The notes under the pieces are model-generated. The model ran no database searches, was not told the DNA's origin, and saw only the letters and a list, made by a program, of their open reading frames with translations. From Ruegeria atlantica (GTDB lineage Bacteria > Pseudomonadota > Alphaproteobacteria > Rhodobacterales > Rhodobacteraceae), in contig NZ_CYPU01000072.1 of assembly GCF_001458195.1 (NCBI RefSeq), positions 62,001-126,000 of the forward strand: a DNA stretch of 64,000 nt, read 5' to 3'. The translations under genes were made by a program, and so were the position numbers. Of this stretch, positions 42,909-51,883 are shown in pieces. Position 1 is the first letter of the stretch. The number at the start of each line of letters is the position of its first letter.

Positions 42909-43594
42909 TAAAGTCCAGCCAGTTGCGGAATCGTCATTAGGTCGGACAGTACATGCGCAGGTTTCCATGGCAAGCGGTCCATCGGCTCCCCGGCGCGATT
43001 GACCCAGGCGGTTACAAAGCCATACCCGCTGGCACCAGCCGCGTCCCAGCCGTTTGAACTGACGAACAGCACCTCGTCTCGGGCGCAGCTGAAACGCTCT
43101 TGCACAAGGTCGTAGACACGCGAGTCCGGTTTGAACACGCCGACGCTTTCCACCGACAACACATCGTCCAAAACCTCTCCGATACCCGCAGACTGGACCG
43201 CGCCGTCCAGCATCGGTGGTGAGCCGTTCGACAAAATCGCTGTTTGCAATCCACCCGATTTCAATGCGCGCAGCATTTCCGGAACTTCCGGGTAAGCCTG
43301 CAATTCCCAGTAGAGATCCAGCAGCCGTTGCCGCAGGGTGGCGTCGCCGTGTAACTCAGTCGCCTCGAGCGCCCAGTCGAGACCATCCTGGGTAACATCC
43401 CAGAAATCTGAATGGGCGTCCGTAACCGCGCGCAGCCAGGTGTACTGCAGCTGTTTCAGGCGCCAATGATTGGCCAGTTCGGGCCATTTCTGTCGCAGTT
43501 TCTCAAAGCCCGGTTCATCGGCCGCCTGCCGTGCGGCGGCGGCCACGTCGAACAATGTCCCATAGGCATCAAAAACGCAGGTTGTGATTGGCAT
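42908..43594 (-). CDS. Haloacid dehalogenase type II (HAD superfamily)
   Basis: 228 residues from ATG 43594, chosen over an upstream frame extension because AGGAGGGG precedes it closely. Nucleophile D9 in C-V-F-D-A-Y-G-T-L-F-D, motif II in A-I-L-S-N-G-S, the type II lysine region V-F-K-P-D-S-R-V-Y and the S-S-N-G-W-D-A-A-G-A motif IV area. These enzymes hydrolyse L-2-haloacids to D-2-hydroxyacids and are common in marine bacteria meeting natural organohalogens. It leads the three-gene dehalogenase, hydrolase, dehydratase unit. Confidence 0.85.
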   Translation of the reverse strand: MPITTCVFDAYGTLFDVAAAARQAADEPGFEKLRQKWPELANHWRLKQLQYTWLRAVTDAHSDFWDVTQDGLDWALEATELHGDATLRQRLLDLYWELQAYPEVPEMLRALKSGGLQTAILSNGSPPMLDGAVQSAGIGEVLDDVLSVESVGVFKPDSRVYDLVQERFSCARDEVLFVSSNGWDAAGASGYGFVTAWVNRAGEPMDRLPWKPAHVLSDLMTIPQLAGL

Positions 43595-43722
43595 CCGGTC
43601 CCCTCCTGATCGTCCGGCGCAGGTTTGCACAACAATAACGGGCATGAAAGAGGGTGGGGTTTACAATATCGTGTTACCTCCTAGGCTTGGCCGCTAAACC
43701 CCAAAAAAGGCCGGAGACCAAT

Positions 43723-44151
43723 ATGACCGAAATCAAACAAGGCGACACGGTTCGCATCCATTACACAGGAACGCTGTTGGACGGAAACGTCTTTGACAGT
43801 TCCGAAGGACGTGACCCGCTGGAATTCGTCGTTGGCACGGGCCAGATTATCCCGGGTTTGGATTCGGCGATGCCGGGTTTGAACATTGGCGACAAAAAGC
43901 GGGTCGAGATCGCCTGCGTGGACGCCTATGGCCCGATCAACCCCGCGGCGCGCCAGCAAATCCCGCGCGAAGGCATTCCGGACGATATTCCGCTGGATCC
44001 CGGCACCCAATTGCAGATGCAAACGCCGGACGGACAGGCCGTTCCGGTAACGGTGGTAGAGGTCGATGAAGCAACCGTCACGCTGGATGCCAACCATCCA
44101 TTGGCCGGCCAGGATCTGATATTTGATATCGAGGTCGTTTCGATCAACTGA
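43723..44151 (+). CDS. FKBP-type peptidyl-prolyl isomerase (SlyD-like)
   Basis: 142 residues from ATG 43723; the longer frame from 43654 was rejected because its first 23 residues do not match the family. The FKBP flap V-R-I-H-Y-T-G-T-L-L-D-G-N-V-F-D-S-S and F-V-V-G-T-G-Q-I-I-P-G-L-D are typical, with the inserted flap domain seen in SlyD (residues about 70-115). No signal peptide, so cytoplasmic. The metal-binding His-rich tail of E. coli SlyD is absent. Single-gene unit ending in a convergent hairpin. Confidence 0.9.
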   Translation: MTEIKQGDTVRIHYTGTLLDGNVFDSSEGRDPLEFVVGTGQIIPGLDSAMPGLNIGDKKRVEIACVDAYGPINPAARQQIPREGIPDDIPLDPGTQLQMQTPDGQAVPVTVVEVDEATVTLDANHPLAGQDLIFDIEVVSIN

Positions 44152-44166
44152 TCTAGGAAACGAGTC

Positions 44167-44192
44167 GGATCAGCCTGTTATGAGGCTGATCC
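44167..44192. terminator. Convergent hairpin between the FKBP gene and a small membrane-protein gene
   Basis: GGATCAGCCT, 6-base loop, AGGCTGATCC: a perfect 10-bp stem located exactly where the two converging genes end (44151 and 44170), overlapping the last codons of the minus-strand gene. No T-tract follows, so termination efficiency is uncertain. Confidence 0.5.
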
Positions 44193-44358
44193 AGGCATTA
44201 ACGGTTTCCCGCATCTGCGGCTGTGTGAAAAACACAAACAACAATAGGGTGGTCAGGGCCAATAACGCGACAATGCCACGCGTGCCCCGAAATCCGGATC
44301 TGCGGCGCGACCGGATGCTGCGAGTGTTGCTGGAAAGGATATGTTCGGCTTTGCTCAT
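44170..44358 (-). CDS. Small single-pass membrane protein, unknown function
   Basis: 62 residues from ATG 44358, with AGGGAT about nine bases upstream. The N-terminal third is basic (S-I-R-S-R-R-R-S-G-F-R) and is followed by one membrane helix G-I-V-A-L-L-A-L-T-T-L-L-L-F-V-F-F and a short polar tail. The layout predicts a cytoplasmic N-terminus and periplasmic C-terminus. It lies 59 bp downstream of fabI. I do not recognise a family. The frame is also open farther upstream, but with no ribosome site. Confidence 0.5.
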   Translation of the reverse strand: MSKAEHILSSNTRSIRSRRRSGFRGTRGIVALLALTTLLLFVFFTQPQMRETVNAWISLITG

Positions 44359-44417
44359 GCCGATATCCCTGCCCGTGAAAGATGGTGAAATCTTGGCACC
44401 GGCAGGGAAAGAACGGG

Positions 44418-45209
44418 TCACATGTGATCGGGCTGAGGCATACCCAAAACGTGGAAGCCACCATCAACGCGGATGATCTCACCCGACGTGCATGCTCCCG
44501 CATCTGAAGTGAGGTAAACGGCCGTGCCGCCAACAGCCTCGAGCGTAGCGTTCGAGCGCATGGGCGCGTTCTGATCGCAGAATTTGTAAGTCTTGCGGGC
44601 ACCGCCGATTGCAGCACCTGCCAATGTTTTCATCGGGCCAGGCGATATCGCGTTGACGCGAATGCCTTCCGGGCCCAGATCATTGGCCAGATAGCGGGTC
44701 GCCGATTCCAGCGCGGCCTTGGCCACCCCCATAACGTTATAGTTCGGAACAACCTTGTTCGATCCCTGATACGTCAGGGTCAGCAGCGTGCCGCCATTCT
44801 CTTGCATCAGGGGATAGGCGCGGCGCGCGACCTCGATGAAGGAATACGCCGACACGTCCAGCGAGTGCTTGAAGTTGGCACGCGTGGTGTTCAGAAAACG
44901 TCCCGTCAGTTCGGATTTGTCCGAATATGCGATCGCATGAACCACGAAGTCGATGTTGGGCCAGCGCGCGCCAAGCTCTTCGAATGCGCGATCCAGTGAG
45001 GCGTCATCCGTGACGTCCGCGTCCACCATGAAATCACTGCCCAGGCTTTGCGCCAACGGTTCAAGACGCTTTCCGAAGGCTTCGCCCTGATAGGTGAATG
45101 CCAGTTCAGCACCGGCCTCATGCATGGCTTTGGCAATGCCCCACGCGATCGAGCGGTCATTGGCCACGCCCATGATCAGGCCGCGTTTACCTTTTAGAAG
45201 ATCCGACAT
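44418..45209 (-). CDS. fabI: Enoyl-[acyl-carrier-protein] reductase FabI
   Basis: 263 residues from ATG 45209; a GTG three codons earlier overlaps the fabB stop (GTGA) and is a possible alternative. Short-chain dehydrogenase fold with the FabI-specific N-terminus G-L-I-M-G-V-A-N-D-R-S-I-A-W-G and catalytic Y-x6-K in Y-N-V-M-G-V-A-K. It performs the last step of each fatty-acid elongation cycle with NADH and belongs to the triclosan-sensitive FabI class. It follows fabB within bases, which is the fabA-fabB-fabI grouping. Confidence 0.95.
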   Translation of the reverse strand: MSDLLKGKRGLIMGVANDRSIAWGIAKAMHEAGAELAFTYQGEAFGKRLEPLAQSLGSDFMVDADVTDDASLDRAFEELGARWPNIDFVVHAIAYSDKSELTGRFLNTTRANFKHSLDVSAYSFIEVARRAYPLMQENGGTLLTLTYQGSNKVVPNYNVMGVAKAALESATRYLANDLGPEGIRVNAISPGPMKTLAGAAIGGARKTYKFCDQNAPMRSNATLEAVGGTAVYLTSDAGACTSGEIIRVDGGFHVLGMPQPDHM

Positions 45210-45214
45210 TACAT

Positions 45215-46444
45215 TCACCCGTTATACTTCGACAGAATCATGGAGCCGTTGGTGCCGCCAAAGCCGAAGCTGTTGGTCATCACACTGTCCAATCCTGCGT
45301 TTTCAACTACCTGAGTTGCAATTTCACCGGGCAAGATGCCTTCGGCAAGCGTGTCGACATTGATCGACGGCGTAATAAAATCATTTTCCAGCATCAGCAG
45401 GCAGAAGATCGCCTCAAGCGCGCCTGCGGCACCCTGTGCGTGTCCGGTCATCGACTTGGTCGATGAAATCGGGGGCACGTTGCCTTCACCAAAGATGCGC
45501 CGCACGGCTTCAACCTCTCCCACGTCTCCGACCGGGGTCGATGTGCCGTGGGCATTGATGTAACCGACCTTGCGGTCTTCTGGCAGCGTCGAAAGGGCCA
45601 GACGCATCGCGCGTTCGCCACCTTCACCGGACGGGGCCACCATGTCATGGCCATCCGACGTGGCCGCATAACCGGTCACTTCGGCATAAATCTTTGCGCC
45701 ACGGGCCAGTGCGTGCTCCAGATCCTCAAGAACGACGATCCCGCCGCCGCCCGAGATGACGAACCCATCGCGGTCCTGATCGAATGCGCGGGAAGCTTTT
45801 TCCGGGGTGTCGTTGTACTTGGAGGACATGGCACCCATCGCGTCAAACAGACAAGACAGTGTCCAGTCCAGCTCTTCTCCGCCCCCTGCGAACATCACGT
45901 CCTGTTTGCCCAGCATGATCTGTTCCGCTGCGTTGCCGATGCAATGCAGCGAAGTGGAACAGGCCGAGGTGATCGAATAGTTGATACCTTTGATCTTGTA
46001 CGCGGTCGCCAGGTTGGCCGAGATCGTCGAACACATGCATTTCGGCACTGCGAAGGGGCCGATGCGCTTAGTTGCGCCCGTTTTCAGAACAGTTTGATGC
46101 GCGGTCAGCATTGCGCTGGTCGACGGGCCGCCGGAACCGGCAACCAAACCGGTGCGGGGGTTCACGACCTGATCCTCGGTCAGGCCCGCGTCGGCGATTG
46201 CCTGGTTCATGGCGATATGTGCGTATGCTGCACCGGGACCCATGAAGCGAAGGGTACGCTTGTCTACATGCTCAGCCGGATCAATCTTAAGCGTTCCGGC
46301 GATTTGGCTGCGAAAGCCGTGTTCGACCATCTGCTCGTTGGCCTCGATGCCGGACTTTCCGGCCTTGAGAGAGGCCATTACTTCCTGGGCATTGTTCCCG
46401 ATGGAGGACACGACCCCCAAACCGGTGACAACTACTCGACGCAT
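45215..46444 (-). CDS. fabB: 3-oxoacyl-ACP synthase I, FabB
   Basis: 409 residues. Condensing-enzyme signatures: active-site cysteine in S-A-C-S-T-S-L-H-C, G-T-S-T-P-V-G-D and G-H-A-Q-G-A-A-G histidines, and the terminal F-G-F-G-G-T-N-G-S. FabB elongates the cis-unsaturated acyl-ACP made by FabA. It lies 31 bp after fabA and abuts fabI, so the three are probably one transcript whose promoter lies in the fabA-irr spacer. Confidence 0.96.
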   Translation of the reverse strand: MRRVVVTGLGVVSSIGNNAQEVMASLKAGKSGIEANEQMVEHGFRSQIAGTLKIDPAEHVDKRTLRFMGPGAAYAHIAMNQAIADAGLTEDQVVNPRTGLVAGSGGPSTSAMLTAHQTVLKTGATKRIGPFAVPKCMCSTISANLATAYKIKGINYSITSACSTSLHCIGNAAEQIMLGKQDVMFAGGGEELDWTLSCLFDAMGAMSSKYNDTPEKASRAFDQDRDGFVISGGGGIVVLEDLEHALARGAKIYAEVTGYAATSDGHDMVAPSGEGGERAMRLALSTLPEDRKVGYINAHGTSTPVGDVGEVEAVRRIFGEGNVPPISSTKSMTGHAQGAAGALEAIFCLLMLENDFITPSINVDTLAEGILPGEIATQVVENAGLDSVMTNSFGFGGTNGSMILSKYNG

Positions 46445-46475
46445 GTGCGTGCTCCTTATTTCGGGCCGGTCAGGC

Positions 46476-46985
46476 TCAGGCTTCGGACAGAACGACTTTC
46501 ATGTCTTTGACATCGTAAATCATTTCACCGTCCGCTTCGACGATACCATCCGCCACACCCATGGTCAGACGGCGGGTCTGGATCGCTTTTTTGAAGTCGA
46601 TCTTGTAGGTCAGCATCTTGCGGTCGGGGCGGACCATGCCGGTCAGCTTGACCTCTCCGACGCCTACGGCCATGCCGCGTCCCTGCCAGCCACGCCAGCC
46701 CAGGTTGAAACCGGTCAGCTGCCACAGGCCATCCAGCCCCAGACAGCCGGGCATGATCGGGTTGCCGGGGAAGTGGCAATCAAAGAACCACAGGTCAGGG
46801 GTGATGTCGAATTCAGCCAGAATATGGCCTTTGCCATGCGCGCCACCATCGGCCGAGATGTCGGTGATCCGATCCATCATCAGCATCGGAGGTGCAGGCA
46901 ATTGCGCATTGCCGGGGCCGAATAATTCGCCACGGGCGCATTTCAGCAGATCGTCCTTGTCAAAGCTGCTCGGGAATTGGGCCAT
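46476..46985 (-). CDS. fabA: 3-hydroxydecanoyl-ACP dehydratase/isomerase FabA
   Basis: 169 residues from ATG 46985, six bases after AGGAGAGG; a start 18 codons upstream was rejected. Hotdog fold with the catalytic histidine segment [13 protein letters not shown] and the [10 protein letters not shown] helix. FabA both dehydrates and isomerises the C10 intermediate, the branch point to unsaturated fatty acids. It is the first gene of fabA-fabB-fabI and is transcribed divergently from irr. Confidence 0.96.
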   Translation of the reverse strand: MAQFPSSFDKDDLLKCARGELFGPGNAQLPAPPMLMMDRITDISADGGAHGKGHILAEFDITPDLWFFDCHFPGNPIMPGCLGLDGLWQLTGFNLGWRGWQGRGMAVGVGEVKLTGMVRPDRKMLTYKIDFKKAIQTRRLTMGVADGIVEADGEMIYDVKDMKVVLSEA

Positions 46986-47106
46986 TCTGCCGCCTCTCCT
47001 GCCAGGGGTCCGTTCGTTATATCTGGCCTCGTCTAGCACCCGTATGCAAGGTCCTGCAAGAGCAGCACGTCACATCCTGTTGTGCAGACGGCATTCTTTG
47101 CGAATG

Positions 47107-47122
47107 AATTTCATTTGAAATT
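47107..47122. promoter_or_regulatory. Operator-like 7-2-7 dyad between fabA and irr
   Basis: AATTTCA, two bases, TGAAATT: a perfect inverted repeat with the same 7-2-7 architecture as iron-control elements bound by Irr/Fur-type proteins. It overlaps the -35 of the irr promoter and lies about 120 bp before fabA. Autoregulation by Irr is the simplest reading; an effect on fabA is possible. Confidence 0.45.
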
Positions 47123-47144
47123 ACCCGAACACAGCACCTATATA
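47115..47144 (+). promoter_or_regulatory. irr promoter candidate
   Basis: TTGAAA (47115-47120), 18-base spacer, TATATA (47139-47144). Transcription would start near 47151, giving a leader of about 23 bases to the chosen ATG at 47174 and excluding the earlier ATG at 47144, which would fall within the -10. Confidence 0.55.
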
Positions 47145-47173
47145 TGGTTCAGCAACAATTGGGTTTCGGATTG

Positions 47174-47590
47174 ATGACACCTCAGAGCCAGAACAGAGCC
47201 ACAGATTGGTTGGTTGACGCGGGGCTGCGCCCGACGCGCCAGCGTGTCGCTTTGGCCGAGCTTTTAGTCGGCGATGGACGCCATCGGCACGTCACTGCCG
47301 AAAGCCTGTTTGAGGCGGCCAAAAAGAATGGGGACGCGGTATCTCTGGCAACGGTCTACAACACGCTGCGCGCGTTTTGTGATGCCGGAGTTCTGCAGGA
47401 GATTACGGTTGATGGTTCGAAAAGCTATTTCGATACCAATACCCACGATCATCCGCACTTTTTCTGGGAAGACGAAAGCCGCCTGAGCGATGCGCCGTCG
47501 GATCAATTGGTGATTCAACGCCTGCCCGAAGCGCCCGAGGGCGTTGAGATCGCGTCGGTCGATGTGGTGATCCGTCTGCGGAAAAAATAA
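47174..47590 (+). CDS. irr: Irr-like Fur-family iron response regulator
   Basis: 138 residues from ATG 47174 (chosen because the upstream ATG lies in the -10 element). Fur-family winged helix G-L-R-P-T-R-Q-R-V-A-L, then S-L-A-T-V-Y-N-T-L-R, and the metal/heme region T-H-D-H-P-H-F-F-W-E-D typical of Irr proteins rather than Fur. The C-terminus E-I-A-S-V-D-V-V-I-R-L-R-K-K also matches rhodobacterial Irr. Irr senses iron through heme and controls heme and iron genes. It is divergent from fabA-fabB-fabI with a dyad in between, and it converges on the LysR gene with no gap. Confidence 0.88.
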   Translation: MTPQSQNRATDWLVDAGLRPTRQRVALAELLVGDGRHRHVTAESLFEAAKKNGDAVSLATVYNTLRAFCDAGVLQEITVDGSKSYFDTNTHDHPHFFWEDESRLSDAPSDQLVIQRLPEAPEGVEIASVDVVIRLRKK

Positions 47591-47591
47591 C

Positions 47592-48482
47592 TCAGGCCAA
47601 AAACTCCATCAGAATCTGTTCCGCCTGCGCGATGTGTGGCTCTGTAGGGCCGGTGCCATGACGGGCCAGAACCACAGGTTCCGCAGCGATGTCATCCAGG
47701 ATTCGATGGCTGACCAGGGGCATTCCGTCATAGCTGAGGTCCGAGGGCGGGGTGGCATAGCTGATCGCAACCCCCTCATGATGAGCGGCAAGACTGCGCT
47801 GGATTTCCAGCGTTGCCGCCCGGTGTGCCACTGAAGGTCGCAATCCGATCTGCCGAAACAGTCCAAGCACGTGCTGTGATGAGAGGCCTTCGTTTGACAG
47901 GATCAGCGGATGGGCGGCCAGCTCGCTCAGCGAAACAGACGGCGCGCGCACCAATGGGTGGTCCGGGGCCATGATGGCGTTTGGCCTGCTGGGGAAAAGG
48001 GTTTGCTGTTGAAATCCGGCATCCATGCTCAGGCCGTAAGTCAGCGCCAAATCTATGCGCCCGTCGATCAGGTCAGATATCAGCCCCTCGAACCCATCCA
48101 CCTTGTACGAGACGGTCAAATCCGGCAGTGCCACGCGCAGCGGGCGCAGCGCCTTGGCCAGCAAAAACGGGGCCAAATCCACGAAACACCCCAATCGCAA
48201 CTGTGCCCTGGTTGCACTGACTTGATCCGCTTTCTCAAGCCGGGCCGCATTGGTCAGCAAGTTTTCCGCGTCTTCGATAAATCTGCGTCCTTGCGGGGTA
48301 AGCGCCAGCGCGGCCCCGCGTTTTCGCGAAAATAACGGATGGCCAAGACGCGATTCGACGCGCGTCAGAGCGGTGGACAGCGCCGGTTGTGACACGTTCA
48401 GCTGCTGCGCGGCGGCAGACAAGCTGCCGAAGCGGCCGATAGCACAGACATATTCGTATTGGCGAAGTGAAATATATAACAT
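47592..48482 (-). CDS. LysR-family transcriptional regulator
   Basis: 296 residues. N-terminal winged helix at about 1-60 (L-R-Q-Y-E-Y-V-C-A-I-G-R-F-G-S-L-S-A-A-A, then L-N-V-S-Q-P-A-L-S-T-A-L-T-R-V-E), followed by a two-lobed effector domain. It is divergent from the PhyH-family gene (86-bp spacer), the standard arrangement in which LysR proteins control the neighbour and themselves. A short AT-rich TATTAT lies in the spacer. The ligand is unknown. Confidence 0.9.
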   Translation of the reverse strand: MLYISLRQYEYVCAIGRFGSLSAAAQQLNVSQPALSTALTRVESRLGHPLFSRKRGAALALTPQGRRFIEDAENLLTNAARLEKADQVSATRAQLRLGCFVDLAPFLLAKALRPLRVALPDLTVSYKVDGFEGLISDLIDGRIDLALTYGLSMDAGFQQQTLFPSRPNAIMAPDHPLVRAPSVSLSELAAHPLILSNEGLSSQHVLGLFRQIGLRPSVAHRAATLEIQRSLAAHHEGVAISYATPPSDLSYDGMPLVSHRILDDIAAEPVVLARHGTGPTEPHIAQAEQILMEFLA

Positions 48483-48568
48483 GAAATTAAACCTACCTTA
48501 GAAAGATATTATTTGAACAGAGGGGTCATCCATGTGCAGATCGTCGTACCACCGGCACGGAGACGGAC

Positions 48569-49366
48569 ATGACGCACCCCTTGGTTACTCACGAAATGAT
48601 CGACACCTATCAACGGGACGGCGTGGTCCTGATCAAAGGGCTATTTGCCGATCACGTTGAGGCCCTGCGCGAAGGGGTGGCAGCGAATATGGCGGATCCC
48701 GGACCTTATGCATCCGAGAACAAGAAAAAAGGCCAGACGGGTCGGTTTTTCGACGATTATTGCAATTGGTCTCGCATTGAACAATTTCAGACGGTAATTC
48801 ACGAATCCCCGGCGGCAGAAGTCGCGGCAGATTTGATGCAGTCGGATACAGTGCAGATGTTCCACGACCACGTTTTGGTCAAAGAGCCCGGAACCGCGAT
48901 GGCGACGCCGTGGCATCAGGATGGGCCCTATTACTTTGTTGAAGGGCAGCAAACGATCAGCTTTTGGTCGCCGCTTGATCCGGTCACGCAAGCCACACTG
49001 CGCTGTGTGGCAGGCTCGCATCGGTGGGAGAAAGAGGTCCTGCCGACCCGCTGGGTGTCGGAAGATGGGTTCTTTCCAGACGAAGGCCAGTACATCCCGG
49101 CCCCGGACCCGGATGCCGAAGGGATGCGGGTTGTAGAGTTCGAGATGGAGCCGGGCGACGCGGTTGCTTTCAACTATCGCACGCTTCACGGTGCGCGAGG
49201 AAATCAATCCGACAGCCGCCGCCGCGCGTTTTCACTGCGTCTGGTTGGTGACGATGCGCGATATGTCGAGCGGCCAGGCCGGACATCGCCGCCGTTTCCG
49301 GGGCATGACATGGTTCCGGGCCAGCGCTTGCGCGAGGATTGGTTTCCGATGTTGCTGCGGCGGTGA
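48569..49366 (+). CDS. PhyH-family Fe(II)/2-oxoglutarate dioxygenase
   Basis: 265 residues with the double-stranded beta-helix iron site: W-H-Q-D (H-x-D ligands), the distal histidine in Y-R-T-L-H-G-A-R, and a 2-oxoglutarate-contacting arginine in S-R-R-R-A-F-S-L-R. The N-terminal Y-Q-R-D-G-V-V-L-I-K-G-L-F is typical of phytanoyl-CoA dioxygenase-like proteins. Bacterial members hydroxylate compatible solutes, lipids, amino acids or secondary metabolites, and ectoine hydroxylase is one example. A GGAG precedes the ATG. Probably controlled by the adjacent LysR gene. Confidence 0.87.
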   Translation: MTHPLVTHEMIDTYQRDGVVLIKGLFADHVEALREGVAANMADPGPYASENKKKGQTGRFFDDYCNWSRIEQFQTVIHESPAAEVAADLMQSDTVQMFHDHVLVKEPGTAMATPWHQDGPYYFVEGQQTISFWSPLDPVTQATLRCVAGSHRWEKEVLPTRWVSEDGFFPDEGQYIPAPDPDAEGMRVVEFEMEPGDAVAFNYRTLHGARGNQSDSRRRAFSLRLVGDDARYVERPGRTSPPFPGHDMVPGQRLREDWFPMLLRR

Positions 49367-49395
49367 TCAGACGCCGGATAGGTCATTGAGGTGGG

Positions 49396-50259
49396 TCAGA
49401 ACCACTGGCCGGTTTCGATCAACCCCATCTCAAGCAACTGATTTGACGACCATTCGAACGGAACCGAATTGCGCCAGCGGAATGTCGGAATGTCAAAAGT
49501 AGATCCTGCGTTGGTTTTCAAGGCTTTGGCTGCCCGGAACGAACACACTGCAGCCGTTAGGTTGTGGTGCCACGGGCAGGAATACGTGTTGTATTCTTCG
49601 TCGTTGAACGTGTGATCCGGCCGCAATGACAATCCTTGCTTGGATTTGAATAGGGCGATCCGATCAATTCGGCGGCTTTGTGCGGGAACGTGTTCCTCGA
49701 ACCGCCATCGCAAACCACCAGACATATTCAGCTGGCGCTCCTTCGGGTGCTTTATCGAATCCAGCCGCGCTTGGGCGAAATACCCGGTGCGATCCATCAT
49801 CGCGTGTTCAGGTGCGACGCCGTTCGGGAATTCGTTCAGATCCTCGGCATAAAGATCGACAACGTGGCTCAGCATCGAGTCGCGGCGTTCTTCGGTGTGA
49901 AACGCCAGCATTTCACCGATTGTGCGCGTCTCGCAAAAGGGAAAAAAGAGGTACTCGGCGTTGAAGCAGTAATACATCCACAAACTTGTCGCCGCCTGAA
50001 TGATCTTGTTGATCGTCTCAAACACGACGCTGCGCGGGACGCAGCTGAGAGAGACGCGGTGAACTCGGTCCTCAAGCTCGGGGTCCAGCGCAAATTCCTG
50101 CGGCATGAAAACGATCAGGGACTTGAAGCCCAGATTCAGATGGTGACGGATAGTGCTGTCAGTTTCGACGTCATCTTCGACAAAAACCAACGCGAGGGGG
50201 CCCTTTGCCAAAGCGGCCTTGCCCGTTTGCAGGAAAGAGTCGAGAGATTCGTATTGCAT
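49396..50259 (-). CDS. Glycosyltransferase family 2-like protein
   Basis: 287 residues from ATG 50259; the frame is open 20 codons upstream without a ribosome site. The N-terminus has a GT-A-like strand-loop (A-L-V-F-V-E-D-D-V-E-T-D-S-T-I-R-H-H-L-N-L-G) that resembles the Glyco_tranf_2_4 group, in which the usual D-x-D is not strict. A Trp/His-rich C-terminus (C-P-W-H-H-N) may bind a metal. Conserved proteins of this type are seen in Rhodobacteraceae without a defined role. It is divergent from miaB. Confidence 0.65.
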   Translation of the reverse strand: MQYESLDSFLQTGKAALAKGPLALVFVEDDVETDSTIRHHLNLGFKSLIVFMPQEFALDPELEDRVHRVSLSCVPRSVVFETINKIIQAATSLWMYYCFNAEYLFFPFCETRTIGEMLAFHTEERRDSMLSHVVDLYAEDLNEFPNGVAPEHAMMDRTGYFAQARLDSIKHPKERQLNMSGGLRWRFEEHVPAQSRRIDRIALFKSKQGLSLRPDHTFNDEEYNTYSCPWHHNLTAAVCSFRAAKALKTNAGSTFDIPTFRWRNSVPFEWSSNQLLEMGLIETGQWF

Positions 50260-50379
50260 TGCCTGTCCGCTGCCGCCTTGCTGGAGTTTCGGGCCAAAAT
50301 CGGGTAATCGCGTCGCCATTGCAAGCGGCGTTCGTAGGGTATAGATGACGCCGATCCCGCGAATGCAAAGGCCGTTTTC

Positions 50380-51699
50380 ATGTCAGAACCCAAAAAGCTG
50401 TACATCAAGACCTATGGTTGCCAGATGAACGTATACGACAGCGAGCGTATGGCGGAAACGCTGGGCGGTCAGGGTTACGTGGAAACCAAGAGCCCCGATG
50501 ATGCGGATATGATCCTGCTGAACACCTGCCATATTCGGGAAAAAGCTGCGGAAAAAATCTATTCCGAGCTTGGCCGGTTTAAAGGTTTGAAGACCGAAAA
50601 GCCCGACCTCAAGATCGGTGTTGCTGGATGTGTTGCACAGGCAGAAGGCGAAGAGATTATGCGCCGCCAGCCGATTGTTGACCTTGTTGTCGGTCCGCAA
50701 AGCTATCACCGCCTGCCCGAGATGGAGGCGAAGACGCGCACCGGTGCCAAGGCGCTGGACACGGAATTCCCCGAAGAAGACAAATTCGAAAAACTTAAAA
50801 ACCGCCCCAAGGCAAAACGCGGACCGACCGCATTTCTGACGGTGCAGGAAGGCTGCGACAAGTTCTGTGCCTTCTGCGTGGTGCCGTATACGCGTGGTGC
50901 CGAAGTCAGCCGTCCCGCCGATCGTATCCTGCGCGAGGCGAACGATCTGGTCGAACGCGGGGTGCGCGAAATCACTCTGCTGGGGCAGAACGTCAATGCC
51001 TATCACGGCGCTGGTCCGAATGGTGACATGACGCTGGCCGGTCTGATCTGGGAGCTGAACAAGGTCGACGGGCTGGAGCGGATCCGGTTCACCACCTCAC
51101 ATCCCAACGACATGGCCGATGACCTGATCGAGGCGCACGGGACGTGCGACAAGCTGATGCCTTATCTGCATCTGCCCGTTCAGTCGGGTTCAGATCGCAT
51201 CCTCAAGCGAATGAACCGCAGCCACACCGCCGAGAGCTATCTGCGCCTGATCGAGCGTATTCGCGCCGCGCGCCCGGATATCGTGATGTCCGGCGACTTT
51301 ATCGTCGGCTTCCCTGAAGAGACCGAAGAGGATTTTCAGGCCACCATGGATTTGGTGGAAGAGGTCAAATACGGATATGCGTATTCGTTCAAATACTCGA
51401 CCCGCCCCGGAACACCGGCGGCTGAGCGGTCTCAGGTTGATCCTAAGGCTGCGGACGACCGTCTGCAGCGGCTTCAGGGGTTGATTACCCGTCACCAGCG
51501 CGAGATTCAGGACGCGATGGTTGGCCGGGACGTGAAAGTGCTGTTTGAAAAACCGGGTCGTCTGCCAGGTCAGATGGTCGGAAAATCCGAGTATCTTCAT
51601 TCGGTTCACGTATCTGACGCTGATGTTGCGGTGGGCGAATTGCGCGATGTCCGGATCATGTCATCGGGCGCAAATTCATTGGCGGGCGCGTTGCAGTAA
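50380..51699 (+). CDS. miaB: MiaB, tRNA-2-methylthio-N6-dimethylallyladenosine synthase
   Basis: 439 residues, full-length methylthiotransferase. The UPF0004 domain supplies three cluster cysteines (T-Y-G-C-Q-M-N at C14, N-T-C-H-I-R, G-C-V-A-Q), the radical-SAM motif is [15 protein letters not shown], and a TRAM domain closes the chain. It thiomethylates i6A37 of tRNAs reading UNN codons. The gene stands before phoH and ybeY, a very common alphaproteobacterial order; here an outer membrane protein gene is inserted between. Confidence 0.95.
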   Translation: MSEPKKLYIKTYGCQMNVYDSERMAETLGGQGYVETKSPDDADMILLNTCHIREKAAEKIYSELGRFKGLKTEKPDLKIGVAGCVAQAEGEEIMRRQPIVDLVVGPQSYHRLPEMEAKTRTGAKALDTEFPEEDKFEKLKNRPKAKRGPTAFLTVQEGCDKFCAFCVVPYTRGAEVSRPADRILREANDLVERGVREITLLGQNVNAYHGAGPNGDMTLAGLIWELNKVDGLERIRFTTSHPNDMADDLIEAHGTCDKLMPYLHLPVQSGSDRILKRMNRSHTAESYLRLIERIRAARPDIVMSGDFIVGFPEETEEDFQATMDLVEEVKYGYAYSFKYSTRPGTPAAERSQVDPKAADDRLQRLQGLITRHQREIQDAMVGRDVKVLFEKPGRLPGQMVGKSEYLHSVHVSDADVAVGELRDVRIMSSGANSLAGALQ

Positions 51700-51883
51700 C
51701 GTGTCCACTACTTGGATTTTGAAAAACATACGGTTTTGTTAATTCCAAATTTACCCTTGATTTATTACTCGGAATTATGTTCCGAGAAAAATCAGGTTGC
51801 TAAAAACCAGGTTGCTTAAGGGTCGAGTGTTTTGTTCCTTTGGGAAACCTCATCTCTTGCCGATGGGATGGGCAGGTCGGTGA

